NCBI GenBank assembly: GCA_030248225.1
Contig: JASANE010027756.1
Location: forward strand, 17,018-81,017
Direction of reading: 5' to 3'
Source: Trileptium ribeirensis
Taxonomy: Eukaryota > Nematoda > Enoplea > Enoplida > Thoracostomopsidae
Length of the DNA: 64,000 nucleotides
This document shows, piece by piece, positions 34,089-50,127 of the stretch. The translations under genes and the position numbers were made by a program. The stretch's first letter is position 1. Every line of letters starts with the position of its first letter. The notes under the pieces were generated by a model. The model was not told the origin of the DNA. It saw nothing but the letters and a program-made list of their open reading frames with translations, and did no database searches.

Positions 34089-34972
34089 TTCGTTGCGTCA
34101 GACCCGACCTTCGCATGATACCAGCAGATGTCGTTTTGTCGTTGACCTTGCCGAGATTGACTGCGCAGCCTTGCTCGGAATTGAGACACTCGTCGTCGCC
34201 CGCGGTTGTTGACTGACAACGAAGCTACCATTTGTCGAAGGCTTTGAACCTCCGCTCGTAACGATTGAATCTCGGTTGACACCGGGGAATCGCTCGTCAC
34301 GGTTGACATCGGAGGATCGCTCGTCACGGTTGACACAATCGGCGATGCCACTTCCATGACCTTATCCGCCAACGTTGCCGCTGCTTCGAGGGTTGGGCTC
34401 TCTGCTGCCGTGATCACCATTTGAACATGAGTTGGCAGTCGCTGGAGAAACAGCTGACGAAGGATTGAATCGTCAAGGGAGGAACAATGCGAACCCAGCA
34501 GCTGGCGCATGTGGCGAAGAAGTTGACTTGGCTTTCGATCACCAAGTTCTTCAGCATTGAGAAGCTGTTGAACTCGCCGTTGGTCGGACGCGGACAGTCG
34601 TCGAACGAGTTGTTCTCGAAGCACGTCGTATGGATTGTCGCGCGGCGGGTTGATAAGAAGATCTCGCACCTCTGTCGCATGTTCAGGCGCCAGGGACCCA
34701 ACGACGTAGTAGAACTTTGTTTGTTGCGTCGTAATGGTACGGGTGGCGAACTGAGCCTCGACCTGGGCAAACCACAACTCGGGATCGGCAGGCCAAAACG
34801 GGGGCAACTTGATCGCGGCGGCTGAAACTGTCGCTTGATCGGGACCTTGCATTGACACGGACTGACTTGACTCTTTGCGGGGATCGATCGACATGACTCT
34901 TGACCCAACAGGAACTGACCAAAAACGACGGACCTGACAGAAAACCCACTCGCCGTCGAGACGTCGTTGCAC
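34040..34972 (-). CDS. Gag (capsid/nucleocapsid)
   Basis: A 310-codon frame; the start could be the first Met (34972) or an inner one near residue 27 (MSIDPRKES). The capsid-like part includes KLPPFWPADPELWFAQVEAQ, a start shared by many CsRn1/Mag-type Gag proteins, and LLNAEELGDRKPSQLLRHM. A coiled-coil-like stretch (EIQSLRAEVQSLRQMVASL) precedes an Arg-rich region and a zinc knuckle [18 protein letters not shown] of the C-x2-H-x9-C-x3-C form (CHCC rather than CCHC). It forms the particle and packages RNA. The frame is complete. Confidence 0.85.
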   Translation of the reverse strand: MQRRLDGEWVFCQVRRFWSVPVGSRVMSIDPRKESSQSVSMQGPDQATVSAAAIKLPPFWPADPELWFAQVEAQFATRTITTQQTKFYYVVGSLAPEHATEVRDLLINPPRDNPYDVLREQLVRRLSASDQRRVQQLLNAEELGDRKPSQLLRHMRQLLGSHCSSLDDSILRQLFLQRLPTHVQMVITAAESPTLEAAATLADKVMEVASPIVSTVTSDPPMSTVTSDSPVSTEIQSLRAEVQSLRQMVASLSVNNRGRRRVSQFRARLRSQSRQGQRQNDICWYHAKVGSDATKCRSPCSMSGNANAGH

Positions 34973-35360
34973 AATCGGGGAATCGAAAGGGTTTGATTGA
35001 CTGGAACAGTCGGAATCGTTTGATCAAACGGCTCGCTTGTCTCGAACGGTTGAATTGTTGTTGAACCGATTGAACTAACGACCTGATTCGTCAAACTACC
35101 CGTGAATGGAACGTCAAAACGAAACGGCTTGCAAGGAATCGAATCGAGGTTGTCGCGAAAAAACCTTGCACGGAGCGGAATTGGGCTCGAATTTGCCCAA
35201 CCGTTGTCGCAACGGGGCGGTTGATGAACGATTGCTCGTACCACAACACAAAACGAGGACTGATGCCGGCAAGTGGAGTTGACCTAGCGAACTTGCGGTT
35301 GGGAGTCAAACGCCGTCCCAATAAGCCAAGCTAACAGTTGATTAATAAAACAAAACGTTG

Positions 35361-35376
35361 AATGTCGGGTTCACCA
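35361..35376 (-). promoter_or_regulatory. primer binding site, tRNA-Trp-like
   Basis: TGGTGAACCCGACATT on the minus strand, one base downstream of the 5' LTR. It resembles the complement of the 3' end of eukaryotic tRNA-Trp (TGGTGACCCCGACGT) with two or three mismatches. tRNA-Trp priming is a reported trait of CsRn1-type elements. Confidence 0.65.
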
Positions 35377-35377
35377 A

Positions 35378-35605
35378 TGAAGTGGTACAAGCAACTGATG
35401 AGCAAAAAGTGATTTATTACAAAGAGGAAACTGTTTATATACAGTAAAACAAGGAAGGTATTGCATCATTTGTCTATGCAAAATTATGAATATGCAAAAT
35501 TATGAATGTTACGTGTTCGCTGCTATATTCACGCGACAAAGTATTCCGTCATTTTCATGTGTTAAAATTCAGTTAGCATGAAAACGGGATGATATAGTTC
35601 CTACA
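35378..35605 (-). repeat. 5' LTR of the Gypsy element
   Basis: 228 bp. It matches the 3' LTR apart from two substitutions and the absence of the 16-bp duplication. It carries the element promoter by analogy; no TATA box is asserted. Confidence 0.92.
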
Positions 35606-38600
35606 CGTCTAAGACGTTATTTTCAATGGCTGGAAAATTGGCGAGCTGGTGAATCCCTGCTTCGGCAAAACGAGTTAGAAATGACTGGTACTCCGGCAGT
35701 TTCGAGAAATTCAGCTAATGCACGACTATGATGACAAATTAAAATTACCCAAAAGTATAATTTACTATTGAACATAATTGAACATTGAACATTCACCCCA
35801 AGGATGGAACGGATCGTAGAAGCGGCTTTGCGATTTTCGTACATGACTGCTGGAAGGGGCTCTGCATGATCCTGTGCGCAACTGGAAGCGGTAAGCGCAA
35901 GCAAAATTTACTTTGGGTACCGATAGTACGTCTATGGCAATGATTTCAAAACCATTAAATATATTGTTTTGAACAGGCAAGTACGTTAAGCAGTCATGTA
36001 CGAAACTCGCAACGATCTGATCCACTTCAACGATCTGTTCCATCCTTGCGGTGAAGTTTATCCCTACTCAAATTAACCATGCTGTCAGGAATACTGTCGC
36101 TTAGCCAGCCAAATTTCAGCAAATTCTATAACTGAGTAAATTTCGGTTCAAGTAACACTTCAAGTTCATTCATTGCATTGCAGAGGCTGCGAGCGTTAAA
36201 ATACTTGTATTTGAGCACGTTTTTGTTCACATATTTCGGTGAATTTGCTCACTGCCGTGTCGAGCACAACCTTTAAAATCAAACAGGTAGTGATTTGTCG
36301 ATCATCACGTAGTGATCCACATTATTTGGATTTCGTCCAGCTTCATTATTCCTCTTTTTTACCTTTTGCCGTAACCGCTCCAATATGTTTTGTCTCCTCC
36401 AGAGTCATAGAAACTTATGAAAATGTTCTGGTAGCCCTTATGAAAAAGGTTCACTTCGAGCAGCCGAGGTGAACGTTAAGTTGTGTCGTCTTCGTGAGAG
36501 CGTTTGTTAAGCAGTCCTATATTAAAAATTTGCTACGCGGTTACGGAATGTTCCGGTGGAGCATTGATGTTCTTGGCATCAGCGAGATCATTTCCACTTT
36601 CAGAAAGGCCTCTAATGACCATACATTTTGGATGTTGAGCCATGTCTGTTCGTAGCTTCGTTTGCAACTCCTTATTACTAGATGGTAGCTTTTCTTAGAA
36701 GCGCTTGACCATATGACGGATTTGAATCTGAGTTGTTGAAAGCGTTGTGTGTGGCGCTCCTGCAATGCATTGAGAGATTGTGACAATTGTTTCAGAAGAT
36801 TTGATCATCTGTGCATCAATCACAGTCAGTCGATCGTCAGATAGAACAATCAGGTAATATTTGTACAAAACGATTGCCCCTTGTATGGCCAGTACGATCA
36901 GCCAATACACGAGTAATGGAACCACGAGTCGCATTCAGCGCAGACGAGCAGACGCAAGCAGCGCAGACAGCGATGCTATTTCAAGCAGACGCGGCATAGC
37001 ATTGATTTAGGTGCAGTATTTTGTGTTGACGGCGAAAGTGACAGACGAGGTCGTTAGCGGTTGTAGATTTGGGTGTCCCTGCGGAGAAACTTTTTAGTTG
37101 GCTGGGAGCTCCGTATGACTGATTTGACATGGATCGCATTTTATTTCTTGTTTTGACCTTTAAAGTCATTGTTAGATTTATGGCAGATACAAATTCATTA
37201 ATTTACATAGTTAATATATATTAAAGCAGAGTAAAATTTGATGGCTTTTCTTCATTTTTATTATTTACCCCAATGCCATTGGGTTAAGACTTTTAAAGCT
37301 TTTTTTAATGCTGTGGCATTGGGAGCGTTTTTAAATTTTTTATACTAGTCTGATCAAAGTAATTAATAATCAGAATATGTGAGAGGGTGTGTCCATTCCC
37401 CCTGGCAGTAACACTGCTAAAAATTTGAAATTATTGAGCTCGTAACTTATTGTGTTCGAGTTGATAGCGCAATATAAAATTCTGTTTTGTGCGCGGCTCC
37501 TTGACATGTGAGCCCCCAATTGAAGTAGATGTGTGGCTCGCTCCACCGGTGAGGCACCGTAGTGGGCGGAATTATCATATCGTACACTGACTTTTACTTT
37601 TAATGGCAGTTGCCAGAAAAAAACACGGCAGCAATGGAAATATTAAGCAACAAACTATCACTATTAAAAACTAGCTATGTATATATTTTTAAAAAATATT
37701 TTTCAAATACCCTACTAGATCAACTTTACCCAGGAACGTTATGCATAGTTAAGAGTAGTTATTTCAATTATTCTGTAATCTTAGCTAGAATGAAAATGAT
37801 ATGGTCAGTGTGTTCATTACCTTTTCCCAGTTATATTTCTTAAAACATTCAAGTGATCGTTCGACAGTATGGCTTCACTCGGTAATGCATTCAGTAATTT
37901 GACGATGCATGTCAGTGACGTATTCATCATTTTTAACAGTCTAGATAACCAGATATTTTGACAATATTTCGAAAATTCATTGTATTAAACTGATTTTATG
38001 CAGTAAAAAGGTCGGCAAGCCAATGTGAACTCGTTGCAAAAGCTGAAGTTTTAGCTTTTGAAGTGATTGTATTGGCAGAAGGTGGTCTGACGTCGCACAC
38101 GTCAGAAAACATGACCGTTGGAATTTGCTAATAAGCACCACAACTTACTGGAGGTTTGCTGTCGTTACGTATCTGCAACCTTCTGAAAATTAGGGTGGAT
38201 TTCAGTAAAATTTTCACACCTATTCCAATGACAGCACACTTGTAGTGTTTTTCAGGAGGAAATAAGCTGGGCAAAAATTTTGGGTGCCTCCTTTGCGCAA
38301 AGACCTAAAAATTTTGAATGCCCACGAAGTGGGCTGCCGGCGTATCTCATACTTGAAAGGCTGGAAAGTTAAAATGTCATTTTTGATTTCTATAAATGCA
38401 TGTGTTTCCAAAGAGCTTAGAAATTCGATGTTAAGGCACACAGAGTCATCCGTGCTGGAATGCAAATTGCCTGGGCATAGGTTTAAGTGATCTGCTTTAG
38501 ATATCCGCCACCACTTCCCGTTGAGTTATATTCCCTATTGTACAATACCATTGTACAAATAGAGCTAGATAATAGTTGTATAGTCTCCTATCCCTTTCGA

Positions 38601-41600
38601 ATAGCTGAAACTTTGAAAACAAACACTTTGATCAAAATTGTTAGACATTTTTCCGAAAGAATCTGACAACTTGCAGCGAATGCTCCGATAAACCTAAAAT
38701 TTTCTCTGTTGAATGTCTCAGCAAAAATGCTAATATCAATTAGCAGTAACAACAATTATAATTGTTTTAAATTTACAAAAGCTATGCAACTACCCTCGGC
38801 GAAGGATGCTGCAAGAGAATTAAGATGCCCAATTTGCTGCCAAAATAGTCAAACTTTTGTATTTATCGTATTTTTGGGTAGTAAAACAGCTCTACTGGGT
38901 TTTGGGATTGCTAAATTAGATAACCACAGTTACAGTTGACACAGTATAGTCTCGGTGTGTCAGCGTGAACATCACAGAGCAAAATTCTAGTGGCCGCGAA
39001 TAATCCAAATTTGTTTTGAGCATTATGCTTGGAAAACGTCGATTGTTTCCGTTTTAGTCCGTGCTTGACTAAAATAAATACGGCTATATAATAGATTTAA
39101 AATGTCCTGAAACTAGTCGGTGCGCCACCGTCCTCCTTAATGTATAGGTCGAGTTAAAAACCGCGTATATGGTCCAAATTTTCAGACCCGACCTGTCATA
39201 TCATAAATTGACCAGACTCGAATTTATTGTATCGAGATCCTGCTTTGCACATACAACACCAAATATTCGGAATTAAAACAATAAAAGATCAAGAAACACA
39301 AATAACCAAATATATACGGAAACCTAACTCAATAAAAGCGGTTCGATTGATCAGGACACGGGCACGATTTATTAAAAGTTACGTATGAACTGCGTAAAAT
39401 TTCTGCTTAAAGGCAATTAAAACTTGAAAATTTGTACATCGATGGATCCGGGTTTTACCCGACGATCCTATTTTAAGCCTGGACAACACCTTACCCAATC
39501 CAGTTGCTACAGTGTAGTTATTGTCACTAATTGTGAATGTTGTGTCTCACTGTATTAATTTTAGAGTTTCATTTTACAGTGTTAAAGGTATCTGAAATTG
39601 TGTTGTTCTTTTGTTTAACGCATGTGGTTGCTCTAATGGCAACTTTTATACAAAATGAAATTGTGCGTTAGAACCTCATTCGTTGCGTAGCGTTAGGCTT
39701 CGTGTTTTTAGTTGATCACGCATCTGAGTAACAGTGTTGTCATTGCTCAGCGGTCAGCAGGCGATTCATCGCGCCAGCAACAGCTTGTTCAAGGCTAGTG
39801 GAAATGTAAATTATTTCATGAAAAAAGTGGTTAGCATAGGTGTCCAAGGATCGTCGGCTTAAGAAGCAGATGATTCCGATGGGTAGTGGAATGTCTGGCA
39901 AGTTGGTGTGGGTGGGCGTAAAATATTGGATTTTTTTAGAAACTCATAATTGTTCACAATTTGCGAACAATTTTTTCTACTTTTTGCCTATTTGTGACAG
40001 TTGTCCACATATTTTCTCTAATGTTTGTCAACTTTCGTAAAATTTGCGTACTGAGGTGGGGGCGGCCGCGGGGCTGTAAATATGGCGCAGAGGGTTAAAC
40101 CTTAACGAAAAGCACCGTATCTCTGCTATGGGCACCGCGCAATTTCAGCCGTTGACCGCATTCACATATATACAAATGTTTTTCTGTAAAATATCTAATT
40201 TAGTGAAATAGGTATTTTTTCTGAAATGTGCAGTACATAAAGTATACATAAGTATATATTAATTGTTCAACTTATATTGCAGCAGAAATAAGAGAAATGT
40301 TTATTTTTGTGATATCACACCAATTACAACAGCCCCGAGCCCCCAATTCAATGGGACAATTTGTTTCCTTGGCATGTTATTACAAGAAAACGCGTCAAAG
40401 TTTGCTATCAGTAAAACTGTTTTAAACCTGAAATTTCATTTCATCATTTAAGCTGGTTTTAGTTTTAAATAGCGCTGAGACGAGATAAACTTTGCCAATT
40501 TTTCATTTTGGTTATTGACAAAACTTAATGTTTACTTAAACTATGTCTATATAATAGTTATTAGCTGGAGAACATTGTTTGGTTAGTTTTATTGCTAGCT
40601 AGCTGTGTTTTTTGTTTAGACTTTTGTGAATATGGTTCGTTTACGCGCAGTGGCTGATATTTTACCAGATAAAAGCTACGAAATTGGTAATCAATGACCA
40701 AGAATATTTTGTAACTAATTCTAAGAGATTCTGATCCTAGTATACTGGCTGATTAATTCTTCAACATGCTACTGCTCGAATGTAACTGCTTAAAATCTAA
40801 CGTTGAATAAGTGAACGTGATGAAACAATGACAGGAACGCTGGACAACAAGACACGTACGTTAAGTCACTGATCTACTGTTATAAGAGCTGTCGTTCCAG
40901 GGACCCGTAAAACTGCTTTTGTAAAACGAGCGAACAACGCACGTACATACACTCAATGCACGTTGTTGAATGAATACAATATGATGTTTCACGACGTTGT
41001 CAGTATTTCGCCCTGAATTCGTGACTATCTAGTTTTTCTTTACATCTGTGGACTTAATACGCAAAATTTTGTACGATTTTTACCCGTCAAGTTTCCTAAA
41101 CTTAAAAAACTCTGCTGCGTGATGCATCTCTCATATCCCTGGCTATGTTTATGAATAGTGCTGCGCAACATCAATAAAGAAACTCGTTAGCCGGCATCCA
41201 AAAGAATCATCAAAGGCATTTTTAAGCAATGGAAGACCATTGAAACTATCCCTTCATGCGTGGTTATACAGTGACAAGTACAGACCTGATTGCTAATGCC
41301 GATGCAAACCTCGTTACGCTGAACTTCTAGATATCTGTATGCTGTTTATTAATAAATGTTTTGTTGTTTATATATTTACCACTAGGATTTCTATGGATAT
41401 TCAGTTCAATTTTATTAGTTTGTACGACTTGGCCTAAATTTTCGCCGGATGCCTGTATATATATATCGAGCGACATTAGCCCCAGCCTCACTATAATAAA
41501 GAACAAACATGGCCCTGACTACGTAAAACTTACATGTGGTTGCTATTCCAAACGGTCATAGCGTAGTGTCTAATATTTCCTTAGAAAAGATGTGACCCGA

Positions 41601-42257
41601 AATGAACACATTTTCATGCATAAAGCGTTATTTGGTTATAACTTCAATCTTTCAGCAATATAAAGCAGAGTGTGCTTAAAGTGAAATCGCTTGGGAAAAC
41701 TAAATCAATTCGCTATATATAGACGTAACGATATACACAGTTTTGTTATAAGCAACAGAATTATACACAATTTCGGCACCACCTATCCAACATTTCACTG
41801 TAATAGCAATTTCAGCATAAGGGCGCTCACTATAAGCACATTCTGTTGTATATAGATCTTCTGTTTTCGGTTCATGTCAAGTTTACCTGCCTCTCCCAGC
41901 GAACCAAGTAAAATGTTCCTCTGCGATGATCATGCAGTCTTGTACCTCTAAAAGCCTAAGGTTACGTCTACTAAGTCTCAGCCTAAACTTAGCTTGGCCT
42001 GACAACTGGATATCAAAGTTGTAGCCCACGGTACTCATATTAAGTTCCCCAGCCACTGTTACATCGGGAAAACTTAACGTGAAACGTTTTCGAGTTTGTT
42101 TTAGACTAAGTCATACCAACATATCAGCGATATTAGTCCGATCTTTAAATTAATCGATTACAATACTAAAAAAGTCGTATTCACAGTAAATATTTCACTT
42201 GCGGATAAACTATAATATTATCTTCAACCAATAAATCTAAAAACCGACTTCACAGCT
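35606..42257. other. no gene recognised; region upstream of FoxN1/4
   Basis: 6.6 kb. Minus-strand frames at 36043-35765, 35904-35623 and 36786-36541 are somewhat more protein-like than average (for example VDQIVASFVHDCLTYLPVQ) but match no family that I know. Around 36905-36990 GCAGACG-type repeats occur. 39940-40040 is an AT-rich patch with recurring ATTTTT strings followed by a G/C-rich one (GGTGGGGGCGGCCGCGGGG, about 40053). Any promoter or 5' exon of the forkhead gene would lie at the right end of this stretch, but none can be marked. Confidence 0.4.
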
Positions 42258-43933
42258 ATGACAACTCAGTCAACTGAGCTTCTACCAGTATCAAATACTG
42301 ACTATTATTCGGCTAATATCAATAACCATAGTTCAACGACGTCGCTTTTGACTCAGTTCGGGTCGCCCAACAATGGTTCCTGTGGTAATCCAATGCTGAC
42401 TGGCACAGAAGGAGCTGATTCATGCTCGTACGCCGGCACCGAATTTGTTTCTGCCATGGTCCAGACAGTAGGATTCAACGGTGCCAATGGCACTCCGCCT
42501 GTTATACCGCCAGTTAATCCGCTGTATCTAATCGACGATGTGAAGCTTCAAATGGACCTAAGTCAAGGCTTAAGCTTGAGATCGGCTGGATGTGGACGCA
42601 GCCGGAGCGGCACGCCAACGCAAAGGCTACGTCACGAAGACGAGCATCCTGATTTGCCATCGGATGGCACCGGTGCTACACATCCTAGTGGTCACAGTAG
42701 CGTTCGATTTTGTGGAATAGTCAACGAACAATGCCCTTCGCTGGTTGCGGATCATTTACCTAAAACCGCTCCACAATTTCAAACCTGCTCGACGTCTAAC
42801 TCAGCAGCATCATCTTTTGGCAAGCGCGGCCACCTAGGAACCTTGCTTCGTGTAGCCGATAGTCCAGGAGAATTTTCAGAGCTTTTAGACTCGAAGTCAC
42901 CGGGATTGGTTACGCCGCCCCAGCCAACAGCGCAAGCCAGTCCTAAAGTTGCTCAGTCTCGGCCACCTGACAGCCGAAATCAAGACAGCTGCAGTAATAG
43001 TCGCCGCTCTAGTAACGAAAGTGCCAATAGCGGTGACACCTGGATTAATCGAATTGACGTCACAAGCTTCAAACAACTCACAGATTCGCCAGTTCAGGGA
43101 CCGACTATTGCCCGTTTGCCTTCTGCAGTTACAGGTGAAACGTTAGATCCACAAGCCCATACACGCCTAAGTACCACGGCGAACAACGGCCAATCCGAAA
43201 CAACCTGCGTGGCAGGATTTCACCGCGAAAACCAATCAACTACAATATTTGCGAAAGAGCTAAACCAATCAGGACGGACGTCCACATGTCTTATCAATCC
43301 GCTATCGACGAGCTTCAATCAAGCCAGTTATCATGGTAACGTCATTACGGCCAGCGCCGAATTTAATTCGTCACCTCAGCGCCAAACCAGTAATCCGGTG
43401 TTTACTGAACTAGTCCCCAGCGTACCCGCTGCTCCTCTCCCGGCCCCATGTGGTCCTGATTTCAACGGCAACAACAAGAACAAGAATGCTAATAATATAG
43501 CCGCGGCTATAAGTACGACGGACTCTGTGTCGGCGAACCAAGAATTCACGGACTTATCGATGGTCGACGATTCTGACGATCCACTAAACCCGGCACTTTG
43601 TAGTCCACCGTCTAAACGCGGTCGCAACGGTTGCGGCAATTCTTCCTATGGAGGCGATGGCGAAACGGGTAGTAGCCTTTCGCTTAATCAAACAGCGCTC
43701 GACAACGTGCCACCGGTGATGTATCCAACCGCTGGTCAGTCGGGGACCGCATCGATGGCCTATTTTACGGCCGCCGCCCATGAAGCTGGCTATCCGCTCA
43801 GTGCATGCGGTAACCCGACTAATCTAAGACGATACCCGAAACCAACGTACTCGTATTCGTGCTTGATTGCGTTAGCGCTCAAAAATAGCCGTTCGGGTCG
43901 ACTACAAGTCAGCGAAATTTACAATTTTATGTG
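42258..43933 (+). CDS. FoxN1/4: FoxN1/4-type forkhead factor, exon 1 (coding)
   Basis: 558 codons plus two bases. The start at ATG 42258 is supported by an in-frame TAA 15 codons upstream (42213). The N-terminal 520 residues are Ser/Thr/Asn-rich and mostly disordered, with a basic patch [10 protein letters not shown] that could be a nuclear signal. The forkhead domain opens at about residue 526: [19 protein letters not shown], then [12 protein letters not shown]. The [18 protein letters not shown] signature is specific to the FOXN1/FOXN4 subfamily. The exon ends TG|GTTAGT; joined to exon 2 it gives the Cys of the family's FMC motif. The protein should bind DNA and regulate transcription in the nucleus. 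The exon is G/C-richer than its surroundings. Confidence 0.95.
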
Positions 43934-48030
<4,097 letters not shown>

Positions 48031-48139
48031 GCGTGTCTGTGGATAATGAATCCGAATAAGGTGACAAAAATGGATCAGGAAGTGACGAAATGGCGTCAAA
48101 AAGACCCAGACGGCGTTAAGGACTCGTTAATTCGACCAG
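48031..48139 (+). CDS. FoxN1/4: FoxN1/4 exon 3 (forkhead wing)
   Basis: 109 bases, reading ACLWIMNPNKVTKMDQEVTK, then WRQKDPDGVKDSLIRP. The CLW.(M/L)NP.K..KM..E..KW..KDP motif is the end of the FOXN1/4 forkhead domain and its C-terminal extension. The first residue is Ala where vertebrate members have Gly. Donor CAG|GTTGGT, phase 1. Confidence 0.95.
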
Positions 48140-49447
48140 GTTGGTTGCTTCGTTCGAATCATTGACCGTGATTTTAATGAAGACGGACGGCAGTGGTGTG
48201 AGAATGTTTTAAAAGCCAGCGCTCAGTCAAAACATTGTGGATGCCCGTTGTATAGGTGGATTGTAGCAACCAAAATATCCCACGGTTTTTCTGTTTCGTC
48301 GTCCCTGGCGAAGGTCACGTGTATGCAACACCGAACCAAAATACTAAAATTTGTCTGAAATTACTGTCCTCCAAGACTAATGTTGAATATCTAGCTCCAT
48401 CTGGTTGCAACTGAGTCGAGCTCAATAGAATATATTCACATTTAATTATTGGGTGTATTCACATTGCTCCATTCACAAAATGTAATATGTTCTTGTGACG
48501 CGACTGTCAAAATCTACTAATATCCTATTGAGGACTCGGGGTTCGACGGCCTGTTTTTAGAGCTGATAAAATGATTACCTGTTGACTGCTCAATTGGGTT
48601 TAGCGATGACAATATATAAACAATTAATCAGCCAGATCCCTATAAGATTCTATACCGTCAAACTAGTCAATTGGTATAAATAAATATACTAAGCACATAT
48701 GTAAACGGTAGAATCGTGTTTGATGATCCTAAAGTAGGTTAAATTTTTAGAGATTTCCCCAACGGTTTTGTTTGACTGGTACGTTACCGTACAATACACT
48801 ATTTTAAAATATTTTGGCCTATAATATTTAATATTAAGAGCTAAGATCGGCGAATTTACAGTTACGGCGATCACTGTACTGTAATATTAATGCTACTTTA
48901 CAAAACGCAAAAAAAATTCAATAGGAAATTCTAACGCTTTATTAAGTATAGTATGGTTAAATTTACAACACATAATTGTCAACAGCGAAGCAATCTCCTA
49001 TCGGATGATTTCCAATTTTGATGGGAACTCTTACACATTTACGCTACAATTCGGATGGGCGCAGCAAGGGGGAGGGGTGCCGTTTGAACCAGAGATCGTT
49101 CAAGGAGAGAAGGGAGTGGGTTCCTATTTATTCAAAACGTGTCCGCCAGATTTTGGATGCTAGATTGTCCCGGATGGCTCCGAACTAGGTACTAGCAGTG
49201 CATTGCGACGTAAATTAAGACATCGAACATCTGCCATGTCCCATGTCATCAGGACCCTCGTAAAACAATATCCTGGATGCGCCCCTGACACATCACATTA
49301 AAAGTAATTTGGATGAAGATGTACTACAACGACACCGTGAATAATATTGGTAAACACGTATTAAATATGGGCATGTGATTGAATTGTATTTATGTGTATT
49401 TACTCAATGTTATTCCCGATATCGTTGTACCGCACGTGCACCCTTCC

Positions 49448-49624
49448 AATATCGCACGGGCGTAGCCAGAAACTTTTGCACTGAGAGGTACTGAATGTGT
49501 CAGGAGGACACAACTTAAACGCACCTTTCGAACATAAATCTGGCCTTCAGTCTTTTCAGGGGCATAGATGCTGCATGGAGAAGGGCACGACCCCCCTCCC
49601 CTTACGATTTGACCACGTCCCTGC
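49448..49624. mobile_element. candidate MITE (GGGCGTAGCCAG ends)
   Basis: A 177-base unit. Its left end GCACGGGCGTAGCCAGA and right end (reverse complement GCAGGGACGTGGTCAAA) form an imperfect inverted repeat, with 11-13 matches in 17. The left end resembles the CAGGGGCGTAGCCAG string at 6326. No clear target duplication was found. It is too short to encode anything. Confidence 0.4.
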
Positions 49625-50053
49625 ATTTCGTATTAACCAAAATTAAAAATAATCTGTGCTACTAACTCGAATATACTATAAACCATAACCAATAGTTTCA
49701 CAGTCTGAAAGTTTGTGTTTCATTGACAATATAGTACAAGTAATAACGGATAAGAGCTTCGCAAACCTTCAAAGGTAAAGGGGCAGGCAAAATGTCGAGG
49801 GGACCGGTCGTTTACATTCATTTTAATAAAACCCAGCAGTTCTTTTTTAACGTTTGTCATCAAAAAGTGTATGCCCCTGTCCGACCAGCGACCCCTTTTT
49901 CTTGTGACGGATTGGGTCTTACGAAAAAATCCGGGAATAAAAAAACAAAAAGTTTAAACCGATAAAACCAAAATAAATATTTTTATTAACTTTATTTGCT
50001 TTATTTATTTAGCTGCCGCTATAAATACCCTTAACCGGGGGCGCTCGCCAGTT

Positions 50054-50127
50054 GGTTCCATAGCTCAGTTGGTTAGAGCGCTGGTCTAGTAAACCAGAGG
50101 TCGCGAGTTCAAATCTCGCTGGAACCT
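50054..50127 (+). tRNA. tRNA-Thr (AGU)
   Basis: A complete cloverleaf without intron: 7-bp acceptor stem GGTTCCA/TGGAACC, D arm GCTC/GAGC with AGTTGGTTA loop, anticodon stem CTGGT/ACCAG with loop CTAGTAA (anticodon AGT at 50088-50090), variable AGGTC, T stem GCGAG/CTCGC with TTCAAAT loop, and discriminator T. A-box (TAGCTCAGTTGG) and B-box (GAGTTCAAATC) promoters are internal, and a TTTT terminator lies about 10 bases downstream (50136). It lies in intron 3 of the forkhead gene, on the same strand. Every stem is fully paired, so it is probably functional. Confidence 0.95.

Larger units (their letters stand above)
30764..35605 (-). mobile_element. CsRn1-like Gypsy LTR retrotransposon
   Basis: A 4,842-bp element on the minus strand. 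It has two near-identical LTRs (30764-31007 and 35378-35605) starting TGTAGGAAC and ending CACTTCA on the coding strand. A 4-bp target duplication CGTC occurs at 30760-30763 and 35606-35609. A tRNA-Trp-like primer site and a polypurine tract are present. Coding order is gag, protease, RT, RNase H, integrase, which is Gypsy order. The Gag zinc knuckle is of CHCC type (C-x2-H-x9-C-x3-C), and the primer site resembles the 3' end of tRNA-Trp; both are known traits of the CsRn1 clade. Lesions are few: two frameshifts and one nonsense codon in pol. Confidence 0.88.

Noticed and set aside
34414..35244. 276-codon minus-strand frame overlapping gag
   Set aside because: It is out of frame with the Gag protein, which carries the recognisable zinc knuckle and capsid motifs; it is treated as a shadow.
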